Part shown: positions 53,195 through 61,632 of the stretch, in pieces
How the letters are laid out: each line of letters begins with the position of its first letter
Position numbering within the stretch: position 1 is the first letter of the stretch
NCBI GenBank assembly: GCA_963755825.1
Contig: CAVWLA010000003.1
Coordinates: 1,612,001 to 1,676,000 of the forward strand
Origin: DATBQN01 sp963755825
GTDB lineage: Bacteria > Acidobacteriota > Thermoanaerobaculia > Multivoradales > UBA5704
Reading direction: 5' to 3'
Length of the DNA stretch: 64,000 nucleotides
Notes under the pieces: generated by a model
What the model was told of the DNA's origin: nothing
The model's input: only the letters and a program-made list of their open reading frames with translations
Database searches by the model: none
Position numbers and translations under genes: made by a program

Positions 53195-53452
53195 CTATCT
53201 CTGCCGGCGCCGCACCACCTCCGCGGCGGCCCGGTATCCTGCGACGGTCAGCACAACGAAGGTCTGCCGTGTCACCAACCCGTTTTTCGCGAGCCGCTGC
53301 AAATGGTGCTCGATCTGATGTGTCGAAATTTCAATACCATTTCGCGCCATGGCGCTTCGGAGCTCGTCAGTGATCCCATTGTGATTCTGCTGCAGCTGGA
53401 GCAGCAGCGTGTCCCGCACGCTCTTCCCACTGCGGCGAAACCAAAAGGTCAT
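53195..53452 (-). CDS. Small winged-helix protein
   Basis: The 85-residue product reads like a minimal winged helix: RDTLLLQLQQNHNGITDELRSAMARNGIEISTHQIEHHLQRLAKNGLVTRQTFVVLT, i.e. helix-turn-helix followed by a wing, of the MarR/PadR-like type that acts on a partner promoter. ATG 53452 overlaps the stop of the TPR-like gene (ATGA), so I use this start and not the longer open frame to 53581. It is the last gene of a compact four-gene regulatory block. Confidence 0.6.
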   Translation of the reverse strand: MTFWFRRSGKSVRDTLLLQLQQNHNGITDELRSAMARNGIEISTHQIEHHLQRLAKNGLVTRQTFVVLTVAGYRAAAEVVRRRQR

Positions 53453-54192
53453 CCCAGTTTTCCGCCGGCGGTTGAGCTGCAACCCTTTGTAGTTCCCACC
53501 GCGCAGCCCGAACGTGGAGACAGGCCTCCAAGCTCCGGCGCAAGATCGCTTCCCAGGTCGGCCACCGCCGCTCGCAGACAATCGAGTGCAGGAGGTATGT
53601 CAGCCATTCCAAGATGAAGGGCAGCCAGCTCGATGAGCGAGATAGCGGCAGCCTTTGGCTGACCGAATCCGTGGAGTAACTCCACGGCCCGCTCCTGGAC
53701 ACTTATCGCCGCCAAGGGTTGGCAGAAGTCGCGAAGCAGGAGGGCTCTCAGACGGTGAAAATGACTCTCCTCGAGGGGATCGCAGGCGCTCGCGAGATGA
53801 GCGGCAGCCGTCTCGAACGCGCACTGAGCGCGACTGAGATCGCCGCACCTCCGGCAAGCGTTTCCTAGAATCATCCACGACCGCGCTCTTGCTTCCTCGA
53901 TCAGACCCGACGCCCTGCCGGTGGCGTCGAGAGTGCCTGCGATCGCTAGAGCCAGCTCGGCGAGCACTACCGCCTCCTGTGGGGCCGGGTCATTCGTGCT
54001 CCGCTCGAGAAGCAATTCGACTAGAGCTATCGAGCGGAACCGCTCGAAGCTCACCGCCATCTGCTCGCGTACTACCTCCGGTTGGGTGAGTAGCTCGGTG
54101 AGGAGAGCCTTAGCGCGGTAGTGATCTTCGGCGATCTGCTCAGGCAGATCCAACAGCTTCGCCGCCAGTCGATCCCAAAGATTCATTGGCAT
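53449..54192 (-). CDS. TPR-like helical protein (third paralog)
   Basis: This 247-residue protein resembles those at 4260-4943 and 34198-35001: ALVELLLERSTN, VVLAELALAIAGTLD, ARARSWMILGNACRRCGDLSRAQCAFETAAAHL, CDPLEESHFHRLRALLL. The segment W-x-x-L-G-N-A-C/R-R is the best match to a TPR helix. It lies between a Fis-type regulator upstream (10-nt overlap) and the winged-helix gene downstream (ATGA overlap), so here the scaffold is clearly part of a regulatory module. Confidence 0.65.
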   Translation of the reverse strand: MPMNLWDRLAAKLLDLPEQIAEDHYRAKALLTELLTQPEVVREQMAVSFERFRSIALVELLLERSTNDPAPQEAVVLAELALAIAGTLDATGRASGLIEEARARSWMILGNACRRCGDLSRAQCAFETAAAHLASACDPLEESHFHRLRALLLRDFCQPLAAISVQERAVELLHGFGQPKAAAISLIELAALHLGMADIPPALDCLRAAVADLGSDLAPELGGLSPRSGCAVGTTKGCSSTAGGKLG

Positions 54193-54779
54193 CCCTTCTG
54201 CTGGCTTGCGGAATCCGCTCCCAAAGGGGGATCAGGGATCGTCTCAACGCCTTCGCCTTCCTTTTTGGGTGGTCCTTTACGCCTCCAGTGGGGTGACCGA
54301 GCGCGCGATGTCTTCGGGTCACGGCAGGGCTCACCAGCCGCCGAGCCACATTGCGGGCAGGGCCAGTAGAGCGGATGCACGAGACCTTTTGTCGGCCGTT
54401 CGATGCCGAGTGTCTGCATTCGCCGAACGAGACTGGTACGGCAGAGGCCTAGCTTCTTGGCCGTCGAACTGACGTTCCAGCGATTGCAGCCAAGAGCGGC
54501 TCTGATCGCCTCGGTTTCTATCCGTCGCAAGTAAGTGTGAAGCCAGCCCGCTCTCAAGTGCCCTCCCTTGAACGTCTGCCATTCGCCGAGCGCCTGCTCC
54601 CATGCCGAGCTAGAAGATTCGCCGGCGGCTCGGGAGGAGCCGAACTGCCGGCGCGCCGACCTGTCCCCGAGTCCACGGACCGGAAGTCGAGGTTGCGAGC
54701 CTCGATCTCGAACCGCTAATCGGTCGTCAGGAATCGCCTTCAAGCAAAGTCCCCTCTCGATGCGCGCAAGTTGGTGCAT
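54183..54779 (-). CDS. Fis-type HTH protein with C-terminal zinc-finger-like Cys cluster
   Basis: The protein has up to 198 residues. The middle holds a Fis/NtrC C-terminal-like helix-turn-helix, AIRAALGCNRWNVSSTAKKLGLCRTSLVRRMQTLGI, as in HTH_8 proteins. After it comes WPCPQCGSAAGEPCRDP, three cysteines plus one near by, resembling a zinc-binding knuckle or the 'CPxCxxxxGxPC' motif of small phage-like proteins. No AAA+ or receiver domain is present, so it would be a stand-alone DNA-binding protein. The start is uncertain: the open frame overlaps the preceding gene by 53 bp, and the true start may be further in. Confidence 0.6.
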   Translation of the reverse strand: MHQLARIERGLCLKAIPDDRLAVRDRGSQPRLPVRGLGDRSARRQFGSSRAAGESSSSAWEQALGEWQTFKGGHLRAGWLHTYLRRIETEAIRAALGCNRWNVSSTAKKLGLCRTSLVRRMQTLGIERPTKGLVHPLYWPCPQCGSAAGEPCRDPKTSRARSPHWRRKGPPKKEGEGVETIPDPPLGADSASQQKGCQ

Positions 54780-55191
54780 CCTCGGGCGGTGAGTAACCAG
54801 CAGCCTGCAAGAGAGAACGAATGGCAGGAGCGAGGGAGTCTGCTAGGACGCACTCGATCGCCGACAACAGCACGGCCGATTCATCGAGGTCCTCCTCGCT
54901 CGGCAGCGGCGCCTCCGGTTGGCGCTCGGAGCGTAGTTCTTCACCGAGCCATCCGAGCCGTGCGCGCGCGCCGACCAACTCACCAGCCAGCCCCCAAAGC
55001 TGGTTCCGCGCCACGGCTAGCTTGGCCCGCGCACGCGAACCGGTCGTGGAGTCGCCCAGCAGGTCGTTCGCGACCAACTGCAGCCGGCCACAGATGGACT
55101 TGATTTCCCCAACGACAGCACTCAGATCGCTTCGCTCCGCTGCAGCCCGGTCTAGTTCGCCGGTTTTCCGCGGCCTGCAATGCTTCGGCAT
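54727..55191 (-). CDS. Small helical protein, unknown (first gene of the regulatory block)
   Basis: The 154-residue product is helical and charged (SAVVGEIKSICGRLQLVANDLLGD, RAKLAVARNQLWGLAGELVGARARLGWLGEEL, DESAVLLSAIECVLADSLAPAIRSLLQAA) without a motif I know. It starts four overlapping genes on the minus strand. A -10-like CATAAC (55205-55200) lies 8 nt before ATG 55191 with no SD, which again suggests a leaderless start. Its upstream region is shared with the divergent HTH-TPR gene. Confidence 0.5.
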   Translation of the reverse strand: MPKHCRPRKTGELDRAAAERSDLSAVVGEIKSICGRLQLVANDLLGDSTTGSRARAKLAVARNQLWGLAGELVGARARLGWLGEELRSERQPEAPLPSEEDLDESAVLLSAIECVLADSLAPAIRSLLQAAGYSPPEDAPTCAHREGTLLEGDS

Positions 55192-55199
55192 GGAACAAG

Positions 55200-55205
55200 G
55201 TTATG
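55200..55205 (-). promoter_or_regulatory. -10-like CATAAC 8 nt before ATG 55191
   Basis: Minus-strand hexamer CATAAC is followed by 8 nt and the ATG, without a Shine-Dalgarno sequence. A weak -35, TTCAAG, lies 15 bp further up. This is the fifth example of this geometry in the window. Confidence 0.35.
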
Positions 55206-55389
55206 AAGGACTCTTTGCGACTTGAAGCGCGGGTGAACAAAGGTCAGGAGATATGCCGAATTTGGATGCCTCCCGGTGAAGTGCCTGTCAGCCGTCCGAC
55301 GGCGCTTCCTCCTCCTCGCGACGCAGCGCTCGCCCCAGACGGAACGCGAGTGACCTCTTCAGCCTTGGCCGATATTCGGTTGCTTCCGA

Positions 55390-55418
55390 TTGAATACATG
55401 AACCTTCTGCGATATCGT
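55390..55418 (+). promoter_or_regulatory. Predicted promoter of the first HTH-TPR gene
   Basis: TTGAAT (55390-55395), 17-bp spacer, TATCGT (55413-55418). The start would be near 55425, giving a leader of about 65 nt to ATG 55490. Confidence 0.5.
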
Positions 55419-55489
55419 TCCTTCCGTTGTCACGCAAGCGGGACTACGCGCACATACTCTCGGCGGAACACCAAAGGAGAGCGCTCAAG

Positions 55490-56971
55490 ATGAAGGCCGT
55501 TCCGTCGGACTGCAGTGTCCTTCTCGTGTTTTTCCGGACCGGCTTAGGTTGGAGTCAGACGGCACTTGCAGAGGCCGCCGGCATCTCTCCTTCCCTGCTC
55601 AACGATTACGAGAAGGGGCGCAAGACATTAGAGCGCGAGCGGCTGGAGTACCTGGCGGGCTTTATGGGCATCCCTCCGGAGCGAGTCGACGGAAGCCTTG
55701 CGGACTTGGCCCAAACTCGCGCCGCGTCGCGCGCTGCTTCAGCCTCACCGGGCTCGCGGGGCGAAATCTATAGCCACGCCGAAGTTGTCGCCCTCCGGGC
55801 GGGTCGGCTGATCGCGGACACCGTCCGTTCTCTGATGGAACTCCTGATCGTCGAGGGCGACGCTATCGTCCAACGGCAGCTCGCGGACCAGCAGATCGTT
55901 CGACTCAGGAAGCGCACCCCGGGCCAAAGGCTGCTTCTCGTCGAAGGCGGCAGGGAGTTCCGCAATTGGGCTCTAGCGGAACGCGCGGCCCTCGACAGCG
56001 TCAGCCTGGCGCCGAACCACCCTCAAGAGGCGCGAGAGTGGGCCGAACTTGCCGTACGAATCGCCGAGATGGTACCCGGCGAGGAGAGCTGGCGCTGGCG
56101 CCTGCAAGGTTGGACCCTTCACTTCCGGGGAAATGCGGAGCGTGCCTGCGACGAGTTGCCGGCGGCCCAAAAATCCTTGACCCTCGGTTGCAAGCTGTGG
56201 GAATCGGGTAAGGCGGGGGACCTGGGTGTCCTCACCGAGGCCTGGTTACCCTGGATCGAGGCCAATCTCAAGCGTGCCCAGCGGCGGTTCGCCGAGGCCC
56301 TCCAGAAGATCGACGAGGCCTTGGAGCTCGGCCAAGGCGAGCTGAGGGGGCGCATCCTCCTGTCCAAGGCTCGGATTTACGCGACTCTAGGAGATCCCGA
56401 AGCCTCGACCGGCGTGCTTTTGGAGGCGGAGCCACTGATCGACGTCCGCCGCGAGCCACGGCTGGCCCTTGCCCTGCGGTTCAACCTTCTGGTGGACTTA
56501 TGCGCTCTCGGGCGGGCTGCGGAGGCGCGGCCCCGTCTGCCAGCCGTGAGGGCGCTCGCAGAGAGGCTAGGTGAGGCGCTGGACCTAACCCGCTGCACGT
56601 GGCTGCACGGCAAGATCGAAGCTGGGCTCGGCAATACCGCCGAGGCCCTTGCCGCCTTCGCCCAGGTGCGCCGCGACTTCCGGGACCTTGGGCTCGCCTA
56701 CGACTACGCGCTGGCGAGCCTGGATACTTCGCTAGCCCTGCTAAATCTCGGGTGCGCTGCCGAGGTGGCGGCTATCGCCAGAGAGATGCTCTGGATCTTC
56801 AAGGCCCAGGAGGTCCACCGGGAAGCCCTGGCCGCCCTCCGGATATTCTGCGAGGCAGCCAAGAAACAGGTCGCCACCGCCGAGCTCGTGCTCCAGGTCG
56901 AGCATTACCTGCGGAGGGTACAGCTCGACCCCTCCCTCAAGTTTGATGCAAAAGGGACCGAAGCTCCTTGA
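55490..56971 (+). CDS. XRE-family HTH regulator with TPR-like C-terminal region, tandem copy 1
   Basis: The 493-residue protein opens with a normal XRE/cro-type helix-turn-helix (GWSQTALAEAAGISPSLLNDYEKGRKTLERE, about 18-48). The rest is a long helical TPR-like array: LAPNHPQEAREWAELAVRIAEMV, FRGNAERACDELPAAQKSL, ALQKIDEALELGQGELRGRILLSKARIYATLGDPEAS and GLGNTAEALAAFAQVRRDF. This layout (HTH plus TPR sensor) is like quorum or peptide-sensing regulators such as the Rgg/PlcR group, but the TPR part is not typical of those. ATG 55490 has GGAGAG upstream; an upstream TTG is possible. It is paired with a close paralog 470 bp downstream. Confidence 0.8.
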   Translation: MKAVPSDCSVLLVFFRTGLGWSQTALAEAAGISPSLLNDYEKGRKTLERERLEYLAGFMGIPPERVDGSLADLAQTRAASRAASASPGSRGEIYSHAEVVALRAGRLIADTVRSLMELLIVEGDAIVQRQLADQQIVRLRKRTPGQRLLLVEGGREFRNWALAERAALDSVSLAPNHPQEAREWAELAVRIAEMVPGEESWRWRLQGWTLHFRGNAERACDELPAAQKSLTLGCKLWESGKAGDLGVLTEAWLPWIEANLKRAQRRFAEALQKIDEALELGQGELRGRILLSKARIYATLGDPEASTGVLLEAEPLIDVRREPRLALALRFNLLVDLCALGRAAEARPRLPAVRALAERLGEALDLTRCTWLHGKIEAGLGNTAEALAAFAQVRRDFRDLGLAYDYALASLDTSLALLNLGCAAEVAAIAREMLWIFKAQEVHREALAALRIFCEAAKKQVATAELVLQVEHYLRRVQLDPSLKFDAKGTEAP

Positions 56972-56999
56972 TTGCTCCGGTCCCCTATCGAGGACCTTG

Positions 57000-57299
57000 C
57001 TATCTCGTGCAGCGGCCAAGAAGCCCGAGCCCGCCGCCCGCGTCGCCCGCAGGAACTTGGTGCGGGACGACGATCGAGTTCGGAATGCAGCTGTTGCGGC
57101 CCAGAGGATCGAGCCCACACCCTTCGGCACGCCATAGGTTCACCAGGAAACCTCGGAGCTGGCCGACAAGCCCCTCGGGGATCGCGGCTCCCTGCCGGCT
57201 GAGGCGGGCAGAGGAGCGCTGCACGCTCGCGAACGCCTCGGGCGATCCGAGAGAGAGGGCGAGGAGGAAAATGAGGGTCGCAGGACGGAGGACACGCAT
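57000..57299 (-). CDS. Small secreted protein of the GCGLDPxG type
   Basis: The 99-residue product has a signal peptide (RPATLIFLLALSLGSPEAFA) and a short mature part with the motif LRGFLVNLWRAEGCGLDPLGRNSCIP. A W-x-x-x-G-C-G-hydrophobic-D-P-x-G-x-x-x-C core is a pattern I associate with small secreted proteins of Acidobacteria found next to HTH-TPR regulators; function unknown. ATG 57299 has AAAGGAG well placed; a longer frame to 57350 lacks a signal. It lies antisense in the gap between the two HTH-TPR genes, so could be the peptide they sense (speculative). Confidence 0.55.
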   Translation of the reverse strand: MRVLRPATLIFLLALSLGSPEAFASVQRSSARLSRQGAAIPEGLVGQLRGFLVNLWRAEGCGLDPLGRNSCIPNSIVVPHQVPAGDAGGGLGLLGRCTR

Positions 57300-57443
57300 T
57301 GAACCACTCCTTTCCGGTGAGGCCCGCCAAACGGCGACCGGCATGGCCACGGGCGCGGCCTCACCGCTACTAGGAATGGTGCCCCGAGTCAGGTGAAGAA
57401 ATCTGCGCCTAGAGCGATCTTTTGCACGCGCGAGGTGAATTCG

Positions 57444-58949
57444 ATGAAAGAGGAGAGGCTCGAAGACCTATCTCTAAGCCTGGCGATGGTCCTGCTGCGG
57501 CGCTCCAAGAGTCTGGAGGCTAGCCAGCTGGCGGCAGCGGTTCGCATCACGCGGAACCAGTCCAAGGCCTTTGAGCAGGGCAAACGGGTGGTGCCCCGGA
57601 AGGTGCTAGAAAGGGTCGCCGTCGTGGCGGGCTTCCGGCCTTCCCTGCTCGAGCCTTTGTTACGAGGTATTCGCTCGTTCCTTATCGCCGGGAAGGGTAG
57701 GTCGCGTGCCGACCGCGTCCTCTCAGAAGGGCTCGCCTTGGAGGTCTTGGCATTGGCTCGGGAGGTCGCCGACATCACGCTGATCCCTCGTAAAAAGAAG
57801 AGCGATAGAGGCTGGCCAGCGGTCGCTCGGCCACGGCCCGAGGAACGTACCGAGGCCGAACCACTTCTCACTTTTCTGCGTGAAAGATGCGCGCCGGCCG
57901 ACGGGCGGCTGCTCTTTGAGGAGGCCGAGGAGTACCGGAGTTGGACCGTCTGCGAGCAGGCGGCACTCTTGAGCGTGGCGAGCGCGCCGAACCACCCGCG
58001 CGAAGCGCGGGAGTGGGCTGACCTCGCGGTCCGCATCGCCGAACAGGTGCCCGGAGAAGAGACGTGGCGTTCGCGCCTCCACGGCTGGGCGCTTTATTTT
58101 TTGGCCAATGCGCAGCGCGCCTGCAACGACTTGCCGGCGGCAGCAGAGTCCTCAGCCAGAGGCCGCGAACTCTGGGTGGCGGGGAGGCTGATGGATCCTC
58201 CTGGGCTACTCAACGAGGCATGGCCACCTTGGATCGAAGCGTGCCTTATGCGCGCTCAGAGGCGATTCGAGGATGCTCTTCAGACGATCGACGAGGCTCT
58301 TGCCCTGGATAGAGGTGAGCTCAGAGGCCAAATCCTGCTCTCGAAGGCGCGGATCTACCAAACTCTCGGTGATCCGGTGTCTTCGACCGCAGTGCTCTTG
58401 GACGCCGAGCCGCTGATCGACGCACGCCGGGAGCCACGGCTTGCTCTTGTCCTGCGTTTCAACCTGCTTGTTGACCTTTGTTCACTCGACCGAGCCGCGG
58501 AAGCGCAGCTTCGGCTTCCCGGCGTGCGAGAGCTCGCCGAGCAGCTCGGAGAAGAGCTGGACCTAACCCGCTGCGCCTGGTTGGCCGGGAAGGTCGAAAC
58601 CGGCCTCGGCAATGCTGCCGAGGCCCTCGCCGCCTTCGGTCGGGTCCGGCGAGACTTTCGGGAGTTGGAGCTTGCCTACGACTACGCGCTAGTAAGCCTG
58701 GACCTCTCGCTCGTCCTCCTGGATCTCGGCCGTGCCCGAGAGGTTGCTGCCATCGCCCAGGAGATGCTTTGGATCTTCAAGGCGCAGGGAGTTCATCGGG
58801 AAGCTCTCGCCGCTCTTGGGACCTTCTGTGAGGCGGCGAGACGTGAGATCGCCACGGCTGAGCTGACCCAGAGGGTCGAGCGCTTCCTGCGGCGGGCGCG
58901 GCTCGACCCGGCGCTCCGATTCGAGGTGGTTCGGGCCGATGGCTGCTGA
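57444..58949 (+). CDS. HTH-TPR regulator, tandem copy 2
   Basis: This 501-residue paralog of the previous gene matches it along the whole TPR-like part: SAPNHPREAREWADLAVRIAEQV, FLANAQRACNDLPAAAES, ALQTIDEALALDRGELRGQILLSKARIYQTLGDPVSS and GLGNAAEALAAFGRVRRDFREL. The N-terminal HTH is more diverged (ASQLAAAVRITRNQSKAFEQGKRVVPRKVLERVAVVAGF) and may not bind DNA in the same way. ATG 57444 has GAGGTGA 7 nt before it. The conservation of the TPR part with drift in the DNA-binding part suggests common ligands but different targets. Confidence 0.8.
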   Translation: MKEERLEDLSLSLAMVLLRRSKSLEASQLAAAVRITRNQSKAFEQGKRVVPRKVLERVAVVAGFRPSLLEPLLRGIRSFLIAGKGRSRADRVLSEGLALEVLALAREVADITLIPRKKKSDRGWPAVARPRPEERTEAEPLLTFLRERCAPADGRLLFEEAEEYRSWTVCEQAALLSVASAPNHPREAREWADLAVRIAEQVPGEETWRSRLHGWALYFLANAQRACNDLPAAAESSARGRELWVAGRLMDPPGLLNEAWPPWIEACLMRAQRRFEDALQTIDEALALDRGELRGQILLSKARIYQTLGDPVSSTAVLLDAEPLIDARREPRLALVLRFNLLVDLCSLDRAAEAQLRLPGVRELAEQLGEELDLTRCAWLAGKVETGLGNAAEALAAFGRVRRDFRELELAYDYALVSLDLSLVLLDLGRAREVAAIAQEMLWIFKAQGVHREALAALGTFCEAARREIATAELTQRVERFLRRARLDPALRFEVVRADGC

Positions 58950-58956
58950 GCGCACC

Positions 58957-59235
58957 GAGCAGGTCACTTCGAAAGCAGTTTAGTCCCATGGCGAAGGCAA
59001 CCGAGAGATGCAGCGCAAGGCCTCCGGCCAGAACTAGGAAGACCCAGGGCCTCCCGATTGTGAGAACGAAGGGAAAAAGAACCTCAAAAGCAACAGTGGA
59101 ATAGCAGAGAGCCTTAGAAAGAGCTGAGTTTGGGTGCAAGAAGCGAGCGCAGAATGGATGTCCATATGAGGAAGTGCTGAGGATTTCTGCGACGGCCTTC
59201 CCGGACCGCCAGGTGCGCCCAGCTAGCTTGGCCAC
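58957..59235 (-). pseudogene. Remnant of an HTTM / vitamin-K-carboxylase-like membrane protein
   Basis: Without a start or its C-terminus, the minus strand reads WRSGKAVAEILSTSSYGHPF, then HPNSALSKALCYSTVAFEVLFPFVL and WVFLVLAGGLALHLSVAFAMGLNCF. This matches the middle of HTTM-domain membrane proteins, with their GxxWRSGxAV, E-x-L-F-P, AG-x-x-x-H-x-x-x-A-x-x-M-G-L-N-x-F signatures. The frame is truncated at both ends, next to the end of the HTH-TPR gene and before the carboxypeptidase-regulatory-like gene. Confidence 0.55.
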
Positions 59236-59295
59236 GCCCGAGGCTGCATGGCCTCGGGAAACAGCTGCGTCGGCGCGAGCATTCACGCCTGATTC

Positions 59296-61632
59296 ATGAT
59301 CTCGGCTCTCCTGATTGCTTTTCTGCTGGCGGCGTCGGTGCCGCCGCCGGCGTCCGTGCCAATAACAATCCAAGCCGTGGTCCACGGTGCCGCAAGCCGG
59401 TCGGCGGATCCAGCCCTGACCGGCGAGGTCACGCTGGAACCACTTGCGGCCGGCGGAACGGAGCCACCGCTGCGAGCCTCGATCTCGGGGCTGCATGGTG
59501 CGCGCTTCGCGGTCGCCCCTGACTCGGCTTGGCGGGTTTCTGTCGCTCTCCCCGGCACCTGGAGCTGCTCGCAGGTGATGCGGATCGCCGGCAAGGAGTC
59601 GGCTTCAGTCGTCGTCGATATCTATCCTGCGGGGACGCTGGCGGGCACCGTGCGGGTGCCTGCGGGAACGGCGATGCCTGCCGAGCTTCAGATCCGGCTA
59701 CGGGGGGCGCCGGACGCTGCGGAGCCGCTGGCACCGGTCGCTCAGAGCTGCTCGGTGAGGGACGGGAAGTTCGTCTGCACCCTGCCGGCGGGCCGGCTCG
59801 ACCTCCGGCTTCGCGCCGAGCACCTGCGCACCCAATACCTTTGGGGAATCGAGATCCCGGCGGGAGGACGCCGAGACCTCGGCGCTCTCGATCTCAAGCC
59901 CGGCGCCACGGTCGTCGGGTGGATCGAGAGCCCGCGGCGTGGCTTCGCGCTGGAGGCGGGTACGGTGGACCTCGAGCCGCGTCGCTCGGGAGCGCGGCCT
60001 GCCTCCGACGACCCGGCGCGGCAGGCTGCATTCCACTCCAAGACGCGGGTCAGCTCGCGCGGCTTTTTCGAGCTGGCCGGTATCCCTCCCGGCCTCTACA
60101 CGCTGACCGCCCGCTATCCGGACTTCGCGCCGGCGCGGCTTTCACCGATCCAGGTGCTCCCTTTGGCGGAGACCGAGCTCGATCCGATTCGGCTCCAGCC
60201 TGCGGCGGAGCTGGAGGTCCGGGTCGAGCCTCCGCGCGACCCCTACGGCAACCGCTGGGTCCTCCAACTCTCGCAAGAGGATCTCGATCACTCCCATTTC
60301 GAGCCAGTAACCCGGGGCACCGCAAACGAAGAAGGCGCCTGGCGCGCCCAGGGTCTCGAGCCCGGCTCCTACCTCGTAGAGACGAACGGCGGGTATCAAT
60401 CCGAATGGGCTTCCACACCCGTCTTCGTACGGCCAGGAATGGCGCCGGTCGACGTGCGTCTGCCGTTCGTCGAGGTCTTCGGCACCGTGCAGCTGGGCGA
60501 CGAGCCTCTCGAGTGCGTGCTCTGGTTCGGCGGCCTGCACGGCGCACAGCGGATTGCGGCGAGAAGCGACCGCAGCGGAAAGTTCCGGGTCTTCCTGCCC
60601 GACCGGCCGAGCTGGCGGATCGAGCTGCTCAACGGCCCGCTACATCTCTCGGCCAGCTTCCCTGAGGTTCTAATTCACAAGTCGCCGGGGAGCGAAAGAG
60701 CGCGGCTGTCGCTCGAGGTCCCGGATACTCTCGTGCACGGCGCTGTGGTCGACGAATCGGGCAACGCAGTCCCCGGCACCCGCGTCAAGATCTCACGCTC
60801 GCAAGACCACCCCGACGATGCCGTCACCGACTCCTCCGGCAAATTCGAGGTTCGCGGACTGTCAGAGGGCACCTGGTACTTCGAGGCGCGAGCGAAAGGC
60901 TTCTCCTCGGAGAGCGTCGCGGCCGATGTGCGCGAGCGGGCCTCTGGAGCGGATCTCCGGCTTGTTCTGCGAAAGAAGCTCGAGCTCACTGGGCAGGTGA
61001 TCGATCCCAGCGGCAATCCAGTCTTTGGGGCGCAAATCGTCGCGATGTTTCCCGGGCTCGGCACGCTGACGACGGTGCTTCCGCAGGCCTCGACGGATGT
61101 ATCGGGTGTCTTCGACCTGAGCTTGCCGGCAGGTGTAGAGGGCGTGCAGCTCACCGTTTTCCCGCCCGGATTCACGGTGCGACAGCTATACGCCGACGCC
61201 CACAGCAACGAACCGCTCGTCATTCCGGTGAGCATGGAGGGCGGCACGCTGATCCTGCGCTACGAGGATCGCGGGCCGGATCGGCGCCTACCGGCGCTCG
61301 AAACCTCGGTCGTCCACGACTTCGTGCTCGCCTCCCCCTATTTCCTCGAGAGCTGGGCCGAGCTCAACGGCACACCTGCGCCCGACGGCAAGCAGTTCGT
61401 CATCCCAAGGCTCGAGCCGGGTCACTACACCGCCTGCCGAACCGTCCAGGTCGGCACCTTGCTCGCCGGCGACCCGGCGCCGCCAGGCGTGCCCTGCGCA
61501 AGCGGCGAGCTGCCTGCGAACGGAGAGCTGAGATTGGACATCCCCGCAGCGCGGCCAGTCCCCTCGTCAGACGAGAAACCTCCCGCCTCGAAGCGCGGGC
61601 AGCCGCCGGCGGCGGCGCGCTACAAGGGTTGA
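59296..61632 (+). CDS. Secreted carboxypeptidase-regulatory-like (Ig-like) repeat protein, copy 2
   Basis: The 778-residue protein is a clear paralog of 32118-34172. It has a short signal peptide (ISALLIAFLLAASVPPPA), then several CarboxypepD_reg-like beta-sandwich domains: LAGTVRVPAGTAMPAELQI, RGFFELAGIPPGLYTLTA, VHGAVVDESGNAVPGTRVKI, KFEVRGLSEGTWYFEARAKGF and LTGQVIDPSGNPVFGAQIVA. It extends about 25 residues beyond the end of copy 1. These last residues, finishing ARYKG-stop, are encoded by a duplicate of the argH tail, so the gene reads into the repeat. No SD is visible. A surface role, adhesion or polymer binding, is assumed from the fold. Confidence 0.75.
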   Translation: MISALLIAFLLAASVPPPASVPITIQAVVHGAASRSADPALTGEVTLEPLAAGGTEPPLRASISGLHGARFAVAPDSAWRVSVALPGTWSCSQVMRIAGKESASVVVDIYPAGTLAGTVRVPAGTAMPAELQIRLRGAPDAAEPLAPVAQSCSVRDGKFVCTLPAGRLDLRLRAEHLRTQYLWGIEIPAGGRRDLGALDLKPGATVVGWIESPRRGFALEAGTVDLEPRRSGARPASDDPARQAAFHSKTRVSSRGFFELAGIPPGLYTLTARYPDFAPARLSPIQVLPLAETELDPIRLQPAAELEVRVEPPRDPYGNRWVLQLSQEDLDHSHFEPVTRGTANEEGAWRAQGLEPGSYLVETNGGYQSEWASTPVFVRPGMAPVDVRLPFVEVFGTVQLGDEPLECVLWFGGLHGAQRIAARSDRSGKFRVFLPDRPSWRIELLNGPLHLSASFPEVLIHKSPGSERARLSLEVPDTLVHGAVVDESGNAVPGTRVKISRSQDHPDDAVTDSSGKFEVRGLSEGTWYFEARAKGFSSESVAADVRERASGADLRLVLRKKLELTGQVIDPSGNPVFGAQIVAMFPGLGTLTTVLPQASTDVSGVFDLSLPAGVEGVQLTVFPPGFTVRQLYADAHSNEPLVIPVSMEGGTLILRYEDRGPDRRLPALETSVVHDFVLASPYFLESWAELNGTPAPDGKQFVIPRLEPGHYTACRTVQVGTLLAGDPAPPGVPCASGELPANGELRLDIPAARPVPSSDEKPPASKRGQPPAAARYKG

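Noticed and set aside
53195..53581. Longer form of the winged-helix protein starting at 53581
   Set aside because: The first 43 residues would lie inside the TPR-like gene and are non-descript; ATG 53452 gives an exact ATGA junction.
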